A stretch of 64,000 bases of DNA from Palsa-883 sp963826975 (GCA_963826975.1 CAWGZJ010000005.1:496001-560000); one strand, 5' to 3'. Positions 8,146 through 16,801 are shown, counted from the first letter of the stretch. The notes: generated by a model from the sequence alone, not told the origin. A program made the numbers and translations.

Positions 8146-8829
8146 TCACGCAGCGCGACCGAACGCCCCGCCGTGCGGTACCGTGCCACGCAGCATCGCG
8201 CCCCTGATCGCCGGTAGCGGCGGCAGGCCACCGGCCTTGACCAACGCCTCAACGCGATTGGTTGCACCCAGCGCGCGGTAGATCGCGGCCAGGTGCACTT
8301 TTACCGTGCCCACCGCGACGCCCAGTTCGCGCGCGATCGCCTTGGTGGGCCGGCCGACGGACAGCAGGCGCAACACCTCGCGCTGGCGCTCGGTCAGGTT
8401 GGACGGCGAGGGGCGCGACGGTGGCATGGCGCGTGACATGGTGGCGAGCGTTGCGGGGGCAAAGACTCCACCGCCCTCGACGATGTCTATCGCCCGCAGG
8501 AGTTCCGACATGGAGCCCGATTGCAGGACATAGCCGTGTACGCCGGCGGCCAGACACGCCAGGATTGTGGCAGGATCGTCGGTTTCCGCCAGAACAACGA
8601 TACGCAACGCCAGGTGTTCCTGGCGCAGGCGCTGCAATCCCTCCGTGCCGCCTAATCCGCCCAACGCCAGATCAACGAGCAGCAAGTCGGCCGGTGCCGC
8701 GCGGAGCGATTGGTCCAGTTCCACCGCTCCACCGGCCTGGACCAGGTCCTGCCCCGGCGCGCGGCCGGTCAGCATTCCCGCCAACGCCTGCCCGACCAGC
8801 GCAAACCTATGGGCAATCACTACTCGCAT
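8146..8829 (-). CDS. LuxR/NarL-type regulator with degenerate receiver domain
   Basis: A 227-residue NarL/FixJ-like response regulator. The C-terminal HTH_LuxR is canonical (LTERQREVLRLLSVGRPTKAIARELGV, then VGTVKVHLAAIYRALG). The receiver keeps the phosphoacceptor-position aspartate (LLVDLALGG, D53). The acidic pair at the first strand is replaced (VVIAHRF instead of the usual VDDH), and the conserved lysine is replaced by glutamine (GYVLQSGS). Phosphorylation by a kinase is therefore doubtful. No histidine kinase is nearby. The start is the ATG at 8829 (MRVVIAHRF), matching the family start. Confidence 0.85.
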   Translation of the reverse strand: MRVVIAHRFALVGQALAGMLTGRAPGQDLVQAGGAVELDQSLRAAPADLLLVDLALGGLGGTEGLQRLRQEHLALRIVVLAETDDPATILACLAAGVHGYVLQSGSMSELLRAIDIVEGGGVFAPATLATMSRAMPPSRPSPSNLTERQREVLRLLSVGRPTKAIARELGVAVGTVKVHLAAIYRALGATNRVEALVKAGGLPPLPAIRGAMLRGTVPHGGAFGRAA

Positions 8830-8932
8830 GTTCCAACCGACCCCTGGCATACTCTTGATTACGTTCTAGGCGTGGCGAAGCTGCGTTGAAGGCCTGGGAT
8901 ACAAAAAATCGCTCCCTGAGTAAAAATTTATC

Positions 8933-8946
8933 GCAACCTAGGTTGC
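8933..8946. promoter_or_regulatory. Perfect 14-bp palindrome upstream of the LuxR-type gene
   Basis: GCAACCTAGGTTGC is a perfect inverted repeat about 104 bp upstream of the regulator's start, in a locally AT-richer stretch (8900-8932). It could be an operator or simply chance; nothing else ties it to a regulator. Confidence 0.3.
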
Positions 8947-9006
8947 AGCAGGGTTTCACTTGGCACGTCGTGGGATGGTGAATGCCGCCGGGGCTTGTCG
9001 GATTTG

Positions 9007-9108
9007 GCTTTGACGCCGCGCGCCCCGCACGCTGGCATTGCGCGTCGCACCGAGGGGGATGGATTACGGACGGACGGCCATGCGCCACGTCGCATCGCGG
9101 CCGCGGCC
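9007..9108 (+). pseudogene. Decayed copy of the 5' end of the TPP-enzyme gene at 12210
   Basis: These 102 bp align without gaps to 12147-12248 (roughly three quarters identical by eye), covering the leader and first codons of the thiamine-diphosphate enzyme. The coding part still reads DGHAPRRIAAA where the intact gene reads MDSQAPRRIAAED. The start codon has become ACG and the rest of the gene is absent. The two copies are direct repeats flanking the 9260-11972 operon. Confidence 0.65.
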
Positions 9109-9111
9109 GTG

Positions 9112-9245
9112 ACCGGACGCGCGTTCAGGACGTGCAGCGCGCGAGCGACAGCACAAGCAGGCGAAACGATCGGCGCAAGCCGAGCGAGGGAATGCCAAGC
9201 CCTTCGCCGACCGCAAGGCAGGCGAAGGGCCACCGCGTGTCTCTA
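9112..9245 (-). pseudogene. Decayed fragment of a GT87-type glycosyltransferase 3' end
   Basis: This stretch resembles 6728-6855, the 3' end of the GT87-like gene, in the same orientation and with small indels. Shared blocks include GCGCAAGC followed by a GGGA.TGCC.AGCCCTTCGCCGA segment. On the minus strand it still reads GEGLGIPS, matching GEGLGIPL in the intact gene. It directly abuts the TPP-enzyme remnant, forming a mosaic of two gene fragments. Nothing else is visible between 8950 and 9259. Confidence 0.55.
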
Positions 9246-9259
9246 TATCATTCCCGAGA

Positions 9260-10045
9260 CTAGCCGGTTGACGCCGGGTCTGGCGGCCTTGCCGCTCTTG
9301 ACGCTTGGTCCGGCGGTGTGCCCGCCGCCGACCCTTGGTCTGGCGGCGTTGCTGGCGGTGTGGCTGTCGGCGTGACTGTCGGCGTGGCTGTCGCTGACGC
9401 TTGGTCTGCCGGTTTGGCCATCGGTGACGCCGATTTTTCGGCGGAACTCTCCTTCTTTGGCGGATTGGCTTTCGCCTCCGCGATCTCCATTATTGTGCGC
9501 AGTTCGGGATGCTCTTCGAATGCGGCCTGCAGATCGTCCTCCTGATCGCCGTCTGGCCTGACACCGCTCCGTATCGGCGCGTCCTTGTCCCAGAAGTGCC
9601 GGTTCGCCGCCGCCAGGCTGGGCCGCTGATCGACAGCCTTCTGCAAGTTGCTGCGTAGATCTTCCAGAACGCCGTTGACGATGGTGTTGACTTCGGCGGA
9701 GCGAGCCGACTGCGGCGTCCTCGCAAGCGCCTTGTACTTCTGGCCATATGCGAACGCCCGCAACAGAAACACCCGCGCTCCATCGTCCTCCGATTTATCG
9801 GGCTTGGCATCTGCGAGCAGTTTCAGCGCAGCCTCGTATCCGCCTGGCACGCGGCCCGACAGGCGCAATGCCGCCGCATCGCACAAGATCGCCGTGCGGG
9901 TATTGTCATCCGCCGGGTCCTTCGCGGCCACCGCCAGATCCGAAACCACTTCGGCGATCTTGCGGTATTTCGATCCCGCCGCGTTGAACACCCGCGACGC
10001 TTCCAGCAGCAGCCCCGCATCGTTGTGACTATCAGCACCGCTCAT
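9260..10045 (-). CDS. Uncharacterised alpha-helical protein with Pro/Thr-rich tail
   Basis: 261 residues, not recognised. Residues 1-150 are charged and helical with an ALKLLADAKP segment that looks like a helical-repeat (TPR-like) fold, but no clear motif. Residues ~185-261 are a low-complexity tail with repeated TPPDQAS / ATPTVTPT units, probably disordered. There is no signal peptide or membrane segment. It is the third gene of a tightly overlapping minus-strand operon; its ATG overlaps the stop of the membrane-protein gene upstream by 4 bp, so co-translation and a joint function are likely. The family is unknown to me. Confidence 0.7.
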   Translation of the reverse strand: MSGADSHNDAGLLLEASRVFNAAGSKYRKIAEVVSDLAVAAKDPADDNTRTAILCDAAALRLSGRVPGGYEAALKLLADAKPDKSEDDGARVFLLRAFAYGQKYKALARTPQSARSAEVNTIVNGVLEDLRSNLQKAVDQRPSLAAANRHFWDKDAPIRSGVRPDGDQEDDLQAAFEEHPELRTIMEIAEAKANPPKKESSAEKSASPMAKPADQASATATPTVTPTATPPATPPDQGSAAGTPPDQASRAARPPDPASTG

Positions 10046-11148
10046 GACGCCCTCATCCCCAGCAAGAAAATATAGCCCAACGCCGCCGCCTCATAGTCGT
10101 TGAGCACCGCCTTGGCGCGCGCCCAGTTAAGCACCTCCTCGCGAGTAATGTCTGGCCTCGCGATAAGCTCGTCGAACGGGATCGCGTTGTAAGCGAGCGC
10201 CGCAATGACCTGCTGCTGGGTCGGTGGGTCCGTCGTGTCTGGAACAATCACGCTACGCGAGATGCGCGGAACAAGGTCCTCCTCCCAGGATTTGATCCCC
10301 TGCATCTCCAACGCGGCAGACGCACCGGGGTCGGTGATGTCCTGATCGGTCGCGACGATCAGCCGCGTAATGATCAGCTGCGTATAAAGATAGGCAAAGA
10401 GGAACCCGAACACGACGCTGCCAAGCACGGTTGCGCCGATCAGCGTCGGGCTGCCGTGGCGCATGTTGAACAGCCAGAGCGCGGCCTGATTCGTCATCTC
10501 ATCGAAAGCCTGCGCACCGTTCTTGGCTTCGACGAGGCCGACCCCAACGACGATCTTGGTCAGCCAGTCCGAGACCTGCGTCAGATTGGTGCTGAGTTCC
10601 CAGGCCTTCTTCGCGCCGCGCCGGCTGGCGCCTGACGCCGGCACCATCCCGCCCGCGGCTGCCGGCGGTGATTCCGAAGCGCTGACCGGACGCGGGATAC
10701 CGAAGAGGAAACCGAGCAACGCACCGCCCAGCCCCGCCGCCATCCCGATCACCAGCACACCGCCCACGGCCCGCGTGATCTCGACCGCGACGAACACCCA
10801 GTTCAGCTTGCAGGCTTCGCCGCAGACGGACGAGGCGAAGACATCGGCGGTCGCCTTGATGTCGTCGGGTTTCGCACCGGCGAGCCACAGCGCGCGCAGT
10901 ACGCCGGCGCCTGCGGACCACGCAATTACGGCGACCCCGAACACAAGCATGGCTGAAATCAGCATGCGGAAGGTCTGGGTTGTCGCCCGGCCGGTCGTGA
11001 ATCGACTGAAGTCGGGCCGCAGTCCGCCCCAGAGCGAGGCACCCATTGTCGCCAGGCGCGCCGCCGGCCGGGTCAGCCAGGACAGCAGCACCACCACCAA
11101 AGCCACAGCGAGCACGAGTGTGACCAAGGACGAACTGAAATTCATCAC
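10042..11148 (-). CDS. Uncharacterised four-helix membrane protein
   Basis: 368 residues with four likely membrane segments: ~8-25, ~60-85, ~122-150 (AVGGVLVIGMAAGLGGALLGF followed by LFGIPRP) and ~235-262. A cytoplasmic C-terminal half of about 100 residues follows. A distinctive central stretch, LFGIPRP ... STNLTQVSDWLTKIVVGVG, resembles a motif I associate with uncharacterised bacterial membrane proteins, but I cannot name the family. Its start and stop both overlap neighbours by 4 bp. Two cysteines (CGEACKLNW) sit in the loop before the third helix. Function unknown; candidate core of a membrane complex with the two flanking products. Confidence 0.72.
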   Translation of the reverse strand: MMNFSSSLVTLVLAVALVVVLLSWLTRPAARLATMGASLWGGLRPDFSRFTTGRATTQTFRMLISAMLVFGVAVIAWSAGAGVLRALWLAGAKPDDIKATADVFASSVCGEACKLNWVFVAVEITRAVGGVLVIGMAAGLGGALLGFLFGIPRPVSASESPPAAAGGMVPASGASRRGAKKAWELSTNLTQVSDWLTKIVVGVGLVEAKNGAQAFDEMTNQAALWLFNMRHGSPTLIGATVLGSVVFGFLFAYLYTQLIITRLIVATDQDITDPGASAALEMQGIKSWEEDLVPRISRSVIVPDTTDPPTQQQVIAALAYNAIPFDELIARPDITREEVLNWARAKAVLNDYEAAALGYIFLLGMRAS

Positions 11149-11972
11149 GTCCTCCCCCCGCCCGGTTGGGCGGCGGCAGTGCAGACGGAAGTTTCGCTGG
11201 AGAGCTTAAGACCCGGCACCGGAGGCCGCTGGCTGCCGGCGGGTGCTCCGAGCGTAGCGTGGAAAATGCAAGTGAGCGGATGGCCGTCGGTAACGATCTC
11301 CACCACTATGGTCGAGGCTCGGTTCCGCCAATCGGGGGGGATCGTGACGAGCGTGTGTTTGTTGGCGGCGTCAACGGAAATCGCCGGGTCCGCCCGGCAG
11401 ATGTAGTCCTGGCTGCAACCGGTGTTGGGAACACCGTCGCGGCACACGCTCGCGTCCGTGACACCCGGGCTGAAGTCAGGAGGGCAGAACCTGACATTCC
11501 CGGAGTTGATCACCGCGGTCGGTGGGTCGGACTGCAAGGACAGCTGAAGCCTCGAGACGCCTTTGCTCGCGACGACCGCCGCGAATGTTCGCATCTTGAC
11601 TGGCGCTGGGGCGGGCGGTGGCCCGGGGGCGGGAGGCGCCAAGGGTGGGTCCGGCACCGGCTTTTGCGCGGGCAGCTTGTTCTTGATGTCTTGCAGATCA
11701 TTGTTGACGTCGGTGCGGAACTGCTTGAGCTCTGTCGTCAGGGCGACGACGGGGCCCATGTCCACGTGCTGTGTTGGCTCCTGTGGGGCGGGCGGTGTTA
11801 CCGGCACCGGGGCCTGGCCCACGTGGTCCACGGTCACAATCCACACTGCAAACGCCAGAATCAGGCCGGCAAGGCATCCGACCGCCAGACTGAGCTTAGC
11901 TCCAAGCCCCGGCACGCCCCAGCGAGCCACGACAGCCACGGCCAGCAGAAGCGCCAGCGCAGCGTTCAGCAT
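11145..11972 (-). CDS. Uncharacterised membrane-anchored, cysteine-rich extracytoplasmic protein
   Basis: 275 residues. Two N-terminal hydrophobic segments (~1-18 and ~27-48) are followed by a short coiled coil (VVALTTELKQFRTDVNN...), a Pro/Ala-rich spacer (~98-125), and a ~150-residue beta-rich domain. That domain holds several paired cysteines (RFCPPD, SVCRDG, NTGCSQDYICRAD, LTCIF, SVCTAA), suggesting disulfides and export. It is the first gene of the three-gene overlapping operon; its stop overlaps the next start by 4 bp. I do not recognise the domain. The layout suggests an envelope sensor or structural unit, which is inference. Confidence 0.7.
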   Translation of the reverse strand: MLNAALALLLAVAVVARWGVPGLGAKLSLAVGCLAGLILAFAVWIVTVDHVGQAPVPVTPPAPQEPTQHVDMGPVVALTTELKQFRTDVNNDLQDIKNKLPAQKPVPDPPLAPPAPGPPPAPAPVKMRTFAAVVASKGVSRLQLSLQSDPPTAVINSGNVRFCPPDFSPGVTDASVCRDGVPNTGCSQDYICRADPAISVDAANKHTLVTIPPDWRNRASTIVVEIVTDGHPLTCIFHATLGAPAGSQRPPVPGLKLSSETSVCTAAAQPGGGRT

Positions 11973-12209
11973 CTGCCTCCCCCTTTATGGCGGCTGAGGT
12001 ACTCTACGGCGGCCGCGGACCGTACACCACCAGGAACCATTACGCTGCTGGGCATTTGTCCCGAAAATTCGTTTACTGCGCATTCCTTGGGTGCTCCGAT
12101 GGCAACAGGCACGTTTTCAAACCGACGCCTTATTGCCTGCGATCGTGCTTTGACGTCGCGCGCGCCGCACGCCAGCATTGGGAACCGGATGGAGCGAGAG
12201 GGAACACGG

Positions 12210-13916
12210 ATGGACAGCCAGGCGCCACGCCGCATTGCGGCCGAGGACTATCTGGACGCTCTGGCGGCGCACGGGATCGACCATCTGTTCGTCAACCCGG
12301 GCACCGACTTCGCCCCGATCATCGAGGCGTTTGCCCGCGCCGCCCGCACCAACCGCCCGGTGCCGCGGCCGATGGTGGTGCCGCACGAGCACGCCGCGGT
12401 GGCGATGGCGCACGGCTACACCCTGGTGACGGGCCGGCCGCAGGCGGTGATGCTGCATGTCAATGTCGGGTTGGCGAATTCGATCAACGCGCTGATCGAT
12501 GCCAGCCGCGACCGGGTGCCGCTGCTGCTGACCTCCGGGCGCACGCCGATCACCGAGGAAGGGCCGCACGGCGCGCGCAGCGTCTATATACATTGGGCGC
12601 AGGAGATGTTCGACCAGGCCGGCATGCTGCGCGAGTTCGTCAAGTGGGACTACGAGATGCGGCGTGGCGACCAGGTGGGCGAGGTGGTCGACCGGGCGCT
12701 GGAGCTGGCACAGACCTCGCCGACCGGGCCGGTGTACCTGGCGCTGCCGCGCGAGGTGCTGGGCGAAGAGATGGAGGCGCGCGCCGACGCGCCGCGCAAG
12801 CCACGCGCCAGGCCGGAGCCGCCGCGTGCCGCCGCGAGAGATGTCGAGCGAGCGGCGGAATGGATCGCTGCCGCGCGCAATCCTCTGGTGATCACCGGCC
12901 AGCTCGGCCGCGATCCGCAGGAGGCAGTGCTGCTGACGCGCCTGGCGGAGCGCTTCGCGCTGCCGGTGGTGCCGTTCAATCCGCGGCATTTTGCCATCTC
13001 GGGCAACCATCCGATGTTCCAGGGCGCCGCGCCGGGGTCGCTGCTGACCGAGGCCGATCTGATCCTGGTGCTGGAAAGCGACGTGCCATGGATCCCCAGC
13101 CTGGCCAGCCCCGGGCCGGACGCGCGGATCATCCAGGTGGGCGAGGACCCGCTGTACCAGCGCTATCCGATGCGCAGCTTCCGGTCCGACCTGACGATCA
13201 GGTCGGCGTTGGCAACGTTCCTGCAAGCGTTGGAGCCGGCGTTGGCGACGCGGGTCGATGGGCGGGCTGGGGAAATTACCGCGCGGCGGGACAGGCTGGC
13301 GGCCCGCTCGGCCGAACTGCACGCTGGCTGGGCGGCGGAGGTCGAGCAGGCCGGGCGTGCCGACACGATCAGCTTGGCATGGCTGAACCACTGCCTGCGC
13401 GCGGTGGTCGAGCCCGACACGGTGGTGGTGAACGAATATTCGTTCCGCCAGGAGTACTGCCCGCTGGATCAACCGGGCAGCCTGTTCAGCGTCGGGCCGG
13501 CCGGTGGGCTGGGCTGGGGATTTCCGGCGGCGCTGGGCATCAAGCTGGCCTCGCCCGGGAAGCAGGTGGTCGCGCTGCTGGGTGACGGCGCCTACATGTT
13601 CGCCAACCCGACCGCCTGTCACTTCATCGCCGAGAACCAGAAGCTGCCGCTGCTGACCGTGATCTACAACAACACGCTGTATGGCGCGGTGCGGCGCGCG
13701 ACTTTGGATATGTACGCGGACGGCGTGGCGTCCGAGGCGGACGGCAGGCTGCTGGCCGAACTGCCCAATCCGGCGTTCGAGCGGATCGTCGAGGCGCACG
13801 GCGGGCACGGCGAGCGGGTGGAGCATCCGGCGGCCCTGCCGGCAGCCCTGAAGCGTGCGTCCGAGGTGGTGCGCGGCGGGCGGCAGGCGCTGGTGAACGT
13901 GATCTGCCAGGGGTGA
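12210..13916 (+). CDS. Thiamine-diphosphate-dependent enzyme (acetolactate synthase/benzoylformate decarboxylase-like)
   Basis: A 568-residue three-domain TPP enzyme. The N-terminal pyrimidine-binding domain has the cofactor-activating glutamate (VVPHEHAAVAMAHGY, E60) and the C-terminal domain has the diphosphate/Mg motif LLGDGAYMFANPTACHF...YNN. The middle domain is a Rossmann-like TPP_enzyme_M. Such enzymes decarboxylate 2-oxo acids; HGY and the VNPGTDF loop do not settle the substrate. The ATG at 12210 is preferred because GAGAGGGA precedes it at good spacing; another ATG lies at 12189. Its stop overlaps the GTG of the FAD monooxygenase, so the two probably act in one pathway. A decayed copy of its 5' end lies at 9007. 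Confidence 0.85.
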   Translation: MDSQAPRRIAAEDYLDALAAHGIDHLFVNPGTDFAPIIEAFARAARTNRPVPRPMVVPHEHAAVAMAHGYTLVTGRPQAVMLHVNVGLANSINALIDASRDRVPLLLTSGRTPITEEGPHGARSVYIHWAQEMFDQAGMLREFVKWDYEMRRGDQVGEVVDRALELAQTSPTGPVYLALPREVLGEEMEARADAPRKPRARPEPPRAAARDVERAAEWIAAARNPLVITGQLGRDPQEAVLLTRLAERFALPVVPFNPRHFAISGNHPMFQGAAPGSLLTEADLILVLESDVPWIPSLASPGPDARIIQVGEDPLYQRYPMRSFRSDLTIRSALATFLQALEPALATRVDGRAGEITARRDRLAARSAELHAGWAAEVEQAGRADTISLAWLNHCLRAVVEPDTVVVNEYSFRQEYCPLDQPGSLFSVGPAGGLGWGFPAALGIKLASPGKQVVALLGDGAYMFANPTACHFIAENQKLPLLTVIYNNTLYGAVRRATLDMYADGVASEADGRLLAELPNPAFERIVEAHGGHGERVEHPAALPAALKRASEVVRGGRQALVNVICQG

Positions 13917-15568
13917 CGCGGCGGCTTTTCACCTCCGTTCTGATCGTCGGCGCCGGGCCGGTCGGCATCACGCTGGCGATCGATCTCGCATGGCGCGGGA
14001 TTGATGTTACGGTGGCGGAGTTGCGGGCGCGCGGCGAGCCACCCAGCGTGAAGTGCAATCATGTCGCTGCCCGAACGATGGAGATCTTCCGGCGGCTGGG
14101 CGTGGCGCGTACGGTGCGGGACGCCGGGCTGCCGGCGGACTACCCGAACGACATTGCGTTCCGCACCACGACGACCGGGATAGAGTTCGCACGCATCTCG
14201 ATCCCGTGCCGGGCCGAGCGCTATACGGCGACGGGTGGGCCGGACACCTGGTGGCCGACGCCGGAGCCACCGCATCGCATCAACCAGATCTACCTGGAGC
14301 CGCTGCTGGTGGGTTACGCCGCGGCGATGCCCGGCGTGACGTTGCTGAATCGCGTCCGTGTGGAGGGGTTCGCGCAATCGGCCGATCGCGTGGTGGCAAC
14401 GGCGCAGGATCTAGATAGCGGCGAGGCGTTGGAGATCGAATGCATCTACATGGTGGGCTGCGACGGCGGGCGTTCGGAGATTCGCCGGCGGATCGGGGCG
14501 AGCTTGACCGGCGACGCGATCGTGGGGCGCACGCAATCCACCTATATTCGCGCGCCGTCGCTGATCGGGCGGATGCAGGCAAAGCCGGCGTGGTCGACGC
14601 AGTCAATGAACCCTCGGCGCAGCGCCAACGTGTTCGCGATCGACGGGCGCGAGACCTGGCTGATCCACAACTACCTGCGCCCGGAAGAGACCGATTTCGA
14701 TGCGGTGGATCGCGACCGCTGCCTGCGGCTGATCCTGGGGGTTGGCCCGGAGTTCGAGTATGAGGTGCTGGGCAAGGAGGATTGGATCGGACGGCGCATG
14801 CTGGCCGACCGGTTTCGCGACCGGCGTGTGTTCATCTGTGGGGACGCCGCGCATATCTGGGTGCCGTTCGGCGGCTACGGAATGAATGCCGGGATCGCGG
14901 ACGCTACCAACCTGTCGTGGATGTTGGCGGGGGTGCTGACCGGCTGGGCGGACCCCGCGATCCTGGATGCGTACGAGGCGGAGCGCTGGCCGATCACCGA
15001 GCAGGTGTCGAAATACGCGATGGGAGTGGCGCTTGCGACGGCGCGTGAGCGCGGCGCGGTGCCGACGGAGATTGAGGATGCGGGGCCGGCTGGGGATGCC
15101 GCTCGGGCGGCGTTGGGCGCGACGATGGTGGCGCTGCACACCCCACAATTTTGCTGCGGGGGGCTGAATTTCGGCTCGTTCTATGAGCGGTCGCCGATCG
15201 TTGCTTACGATGGCGAGGCGGCGCCGGGCTACACGATGTACGATTTTACCCCGTCCACGGTGCCGGGCTGTCGCACGCCGCATGTGTGGCTGCGTGATGG
15301 GCGGTCGTTGTACGATGCGATGGGGGATTGGTTCACGCTGCTGCGGTTCGATCCGAGTGCAGACGTGGATACGATCGTTGCCGCGGCCCGGGCGCGCCGG
15401 CTGCCGATGTCGGTGCTGGATGTGGTGAGCGATGAGGTCGCCGGGTTGTATGGGCACAAGCTTGTGCTTTCGCGGCCGGATCAGCATGTCGCGTGGCGCG
15501 GGGACGCGGCGCCGGCGGATGCGTTGGGGTTGGTCGATCGGGCGCGCGGCGCGGGAGGATCGACGTAA
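13913..15568 (+). CDS. FAD-dependent aromatic-ring-type monooxygenase (PheA/TfdB family)
   Basis: A 551-residue class A flavoprotein monooxygenase. The N-terminal dinucleotide fold is VLIVGAGPVGITLAIDLAWRG, the NAD(P)H/FAD DG motif is VGCDGGRSEIRRRIG, and the flavin ribityl motif is FICGDAAHIWVPFGGYGMN. A C-terminal thioredoxin-like extension is typical of phenol hydroxylase relatives. It starts at GTG 13913 inside a GTGA overlap with the TPP-enzyme stop, so translation is coupled. Together they suggest hydroxylation plus decarboxylation of a carboxylic or aromatic acid, but no ring-cleavage gene is present and the substrate is open. Confidence 0.85.
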   Translation: MTRRLFTSVLIVGAGPVGITLAIDLAWRGIDVTVAELRARGEPPSVKCNHVAARTMEIFRRLGVARTVRDAGLPADYPNDIAFRTTTTGIEFARISIPCRAERYTATGGPDTWWPTPEPPHRINQIYLEPLLVGYAAAMPGVTLLNRVRVEGFAQSADRVVATAQDLDSGEALEIECIYMVGCDGGRSEIRRRIGASLTGDAIVGRTQSTYIRAPSLIGRMQAKPAWSTQSMNPRRSANVFAIDGRETWLIHNYLRPEETDFDAVDRDRCLRLILGVGPEFEYEVLGKEDWIGRRMLADRFRDRRVFICGDAAHIWVPFGGYGMNAGIADATNLSWMLAGVLTGWADPAILDAYEAERWPITEQVSKYAMGVALATARERGAVPTEIEDAGPAGDAARAALGATMVALHTPQFCCGGLNFGSFYERSPIVAYDGEAAPGYTMYDFTPSTVPGCRTPHVWLRDGRSLYDAMGDWFTLLRFDPSADVDTIVAAARARRLPMSVLDVVSDEVAGLYGHKLVLSRPDQHVAWRGDAAPADALGLVDRARGAGGST

Positions 15569-15693
15569 ACCTCTCCCGCGCTTGCGGGAGAGGTCGCGGA
15601 GCACTTGCGACGCGGGTGAGGGTGGTGCCGCGTGAACCACCCTCACCCGTCTCGCTCCGCTCGCCGACCTCTCCCGCGAAGAGCGGGAGAGGT
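15569..15693. repeat. Compound hairpin repeat between convergent genes
   Basis: Two copies of the ACCTCTCCCGC/GCGGGAGAGGT hairpin (15569-15594 and 15667-15693) flank an inverted repeat GGGTGAGGGTGG (15614-15625) / CCACCCTCACCC (15637-15648). It starts directly after the monooxygenase stop and ends just before the convergent luciferase-like gene, a position suited to a bidirectional transcription end. Confidence 0.75.
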
Positions 15694-15710
15694 GTAAGGC
15701 CACCCCACCC

Positions 15711-16760
15711 TCACCCCCGTAACGCCGGCATTACCTTCTCGGCGAACAGCGCCAAACTACCAGCCGCAACTTCGTACGACATCGGTCCCAGCCGGAACGA
15801 CATGATCACCCCGCCGACACCGATCGCGTCGACCGCGGCCAATTTCTCCGCCACCGTCGCCGGAGACCCATAGATCAGCGCGTGCTCAATCACCGTGCGT
15901 GCCGCCGGCGCGGTCGGCCCTGGCGCATGCGATTGCAGCCTTACCCCTTGCTCCCTGAACACGCGCTCGCGCATCACCGCACGCTGCTGCTGCATCTGCT
16001 GAAACAACGGCACGCCGACCCGCTCCGCCTCGGCGTCCGTCTCCGCAACGAAAACGTTGCGCCAGACCCAGCACTGATCGACCAGACTTGCCACCTGCAC
16101 CTCGTCCAGGCCGTTCTCCCGCAACGTCGTGCGATACAAATCCATCCGGTGCTTCGTTACGTCATATGATTGCACATTCATCATGAACGGCTGCCCGCGA
16201 TGCGCGATCTCCAGCATCGACTCCTCGGTGCCGGAACTGCGGATGATGAACGGATGCGGCTGCGTGTACGGCCGCGGCCGCAGCATCGGCAGCTTGAGGT
16301 TCCAGTATTTGCCGTGGTGCTCGACCGGCCCGCCGGCCCAGGCCTTCAGCATGATCGCCTCGGACTCCTCGAAGCGTTCCTGCGCCTGCTCGGCCGGGAT
16401 GTCGTAGCCCTGGTAGTCGTAGATGTTGTAGGCGGTGCCGCGGCCGAGGCCGGCGATGATGCGGCCCTTGGTGATGTTGTCGAGCAGCGAGATCTGCTCG
16501 GCCAGGCGGATCGGGTGGTGCAACGAGACCTGCGCCACGGCGAAGCCGATCTTGATGCGGCTGGTCGCGGTGGCCAGCGCGGCGGCGAAACTCAGCGGAT
16601 CGACGTAGGCGCAAATGCCGTCGAAATGGTGCTCGGCGAGCCAGACGACATCGAAGCCAAGCTGTTCGGTCAGCTTTGCTTCGGCGATGGCTTCATCGAT
16701 AACACGCTCGTCCTGCGCCGGTTCCCGGCTTTCCGGGAACAGGAAGTTGCTGAATTTCAC
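15711..16760 (-). CDS. LLM-class flavin-dependent oxidoreductase (luciferase-like)
   Basis: A 349-residue bacterial-luciferase-like TIM barrel. Family blocks are LGFDVVWLAEHHFDGICAY, RIKIGFAVAQVSLHHPIRLAE, GRIIAGLGRGTAYNIYDYQG and RPRPYTQPHPFIIRSSG. These enzymes use reduced FMN for monooxygenation of alkanes, sulfonates, amines or aldehydes. No dedicated flavin reductase lies nearby. It is transcribed toward the FAD monooxygenase and sits downstream of a branched-chain-type binding protein on the same strand, suggesting catabolism of an imported compound. Confidence 0.88.
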   Translation of the reverse strand: MKFSNFLFPESREPAQDERVIDEAIAEAKLTEQLGFDVVWLAEHHFDGICAYVDPLSFAAALATATSRIKIGFAVAQVSLHHPIRLAEQISLLDNITKGRIIAGLGRGTAYNIYDYQGYDIPAEQAQERFEESEAIMLKAWAGGPVEHHGKYWNLKLPMLRPRPYTQPHPFIIRSSGTEESMLEIAHRGQPFMMNVQSYDVTKHRMDLYRTTLRENGLDEVQVASLVDQCWVWRNVFVAETDAEAERVGVPLFQQMQQQRAVMRERVFREQGVRLQSHAPGPTAPAARTVIEHALIYGSPATVAEKLAAVDAIGVGGVIMSFRLGPMSYEVAAGSLALFAEKVMPALRG

Positions 16761-16801
16761 TCGGTGCTCCTGTGGGTCGGGTCGGCCCCGAGTTTACGGC
16801 T

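Noticed and set aside
9260..11972. Assigning the three-gene operon to a known defence system
   Set aside because: No nuclease, TIR, ATPase or other effector motif is visible; only membrane and low-complexity features.
12117..13826. Long antisense reading frame opposite the TPP enzyme
   Set aside because: High-GC shadow: its composition (Arg/Gln/His-rich) is unprotein-like and the plus-strand gene has clear motifs.
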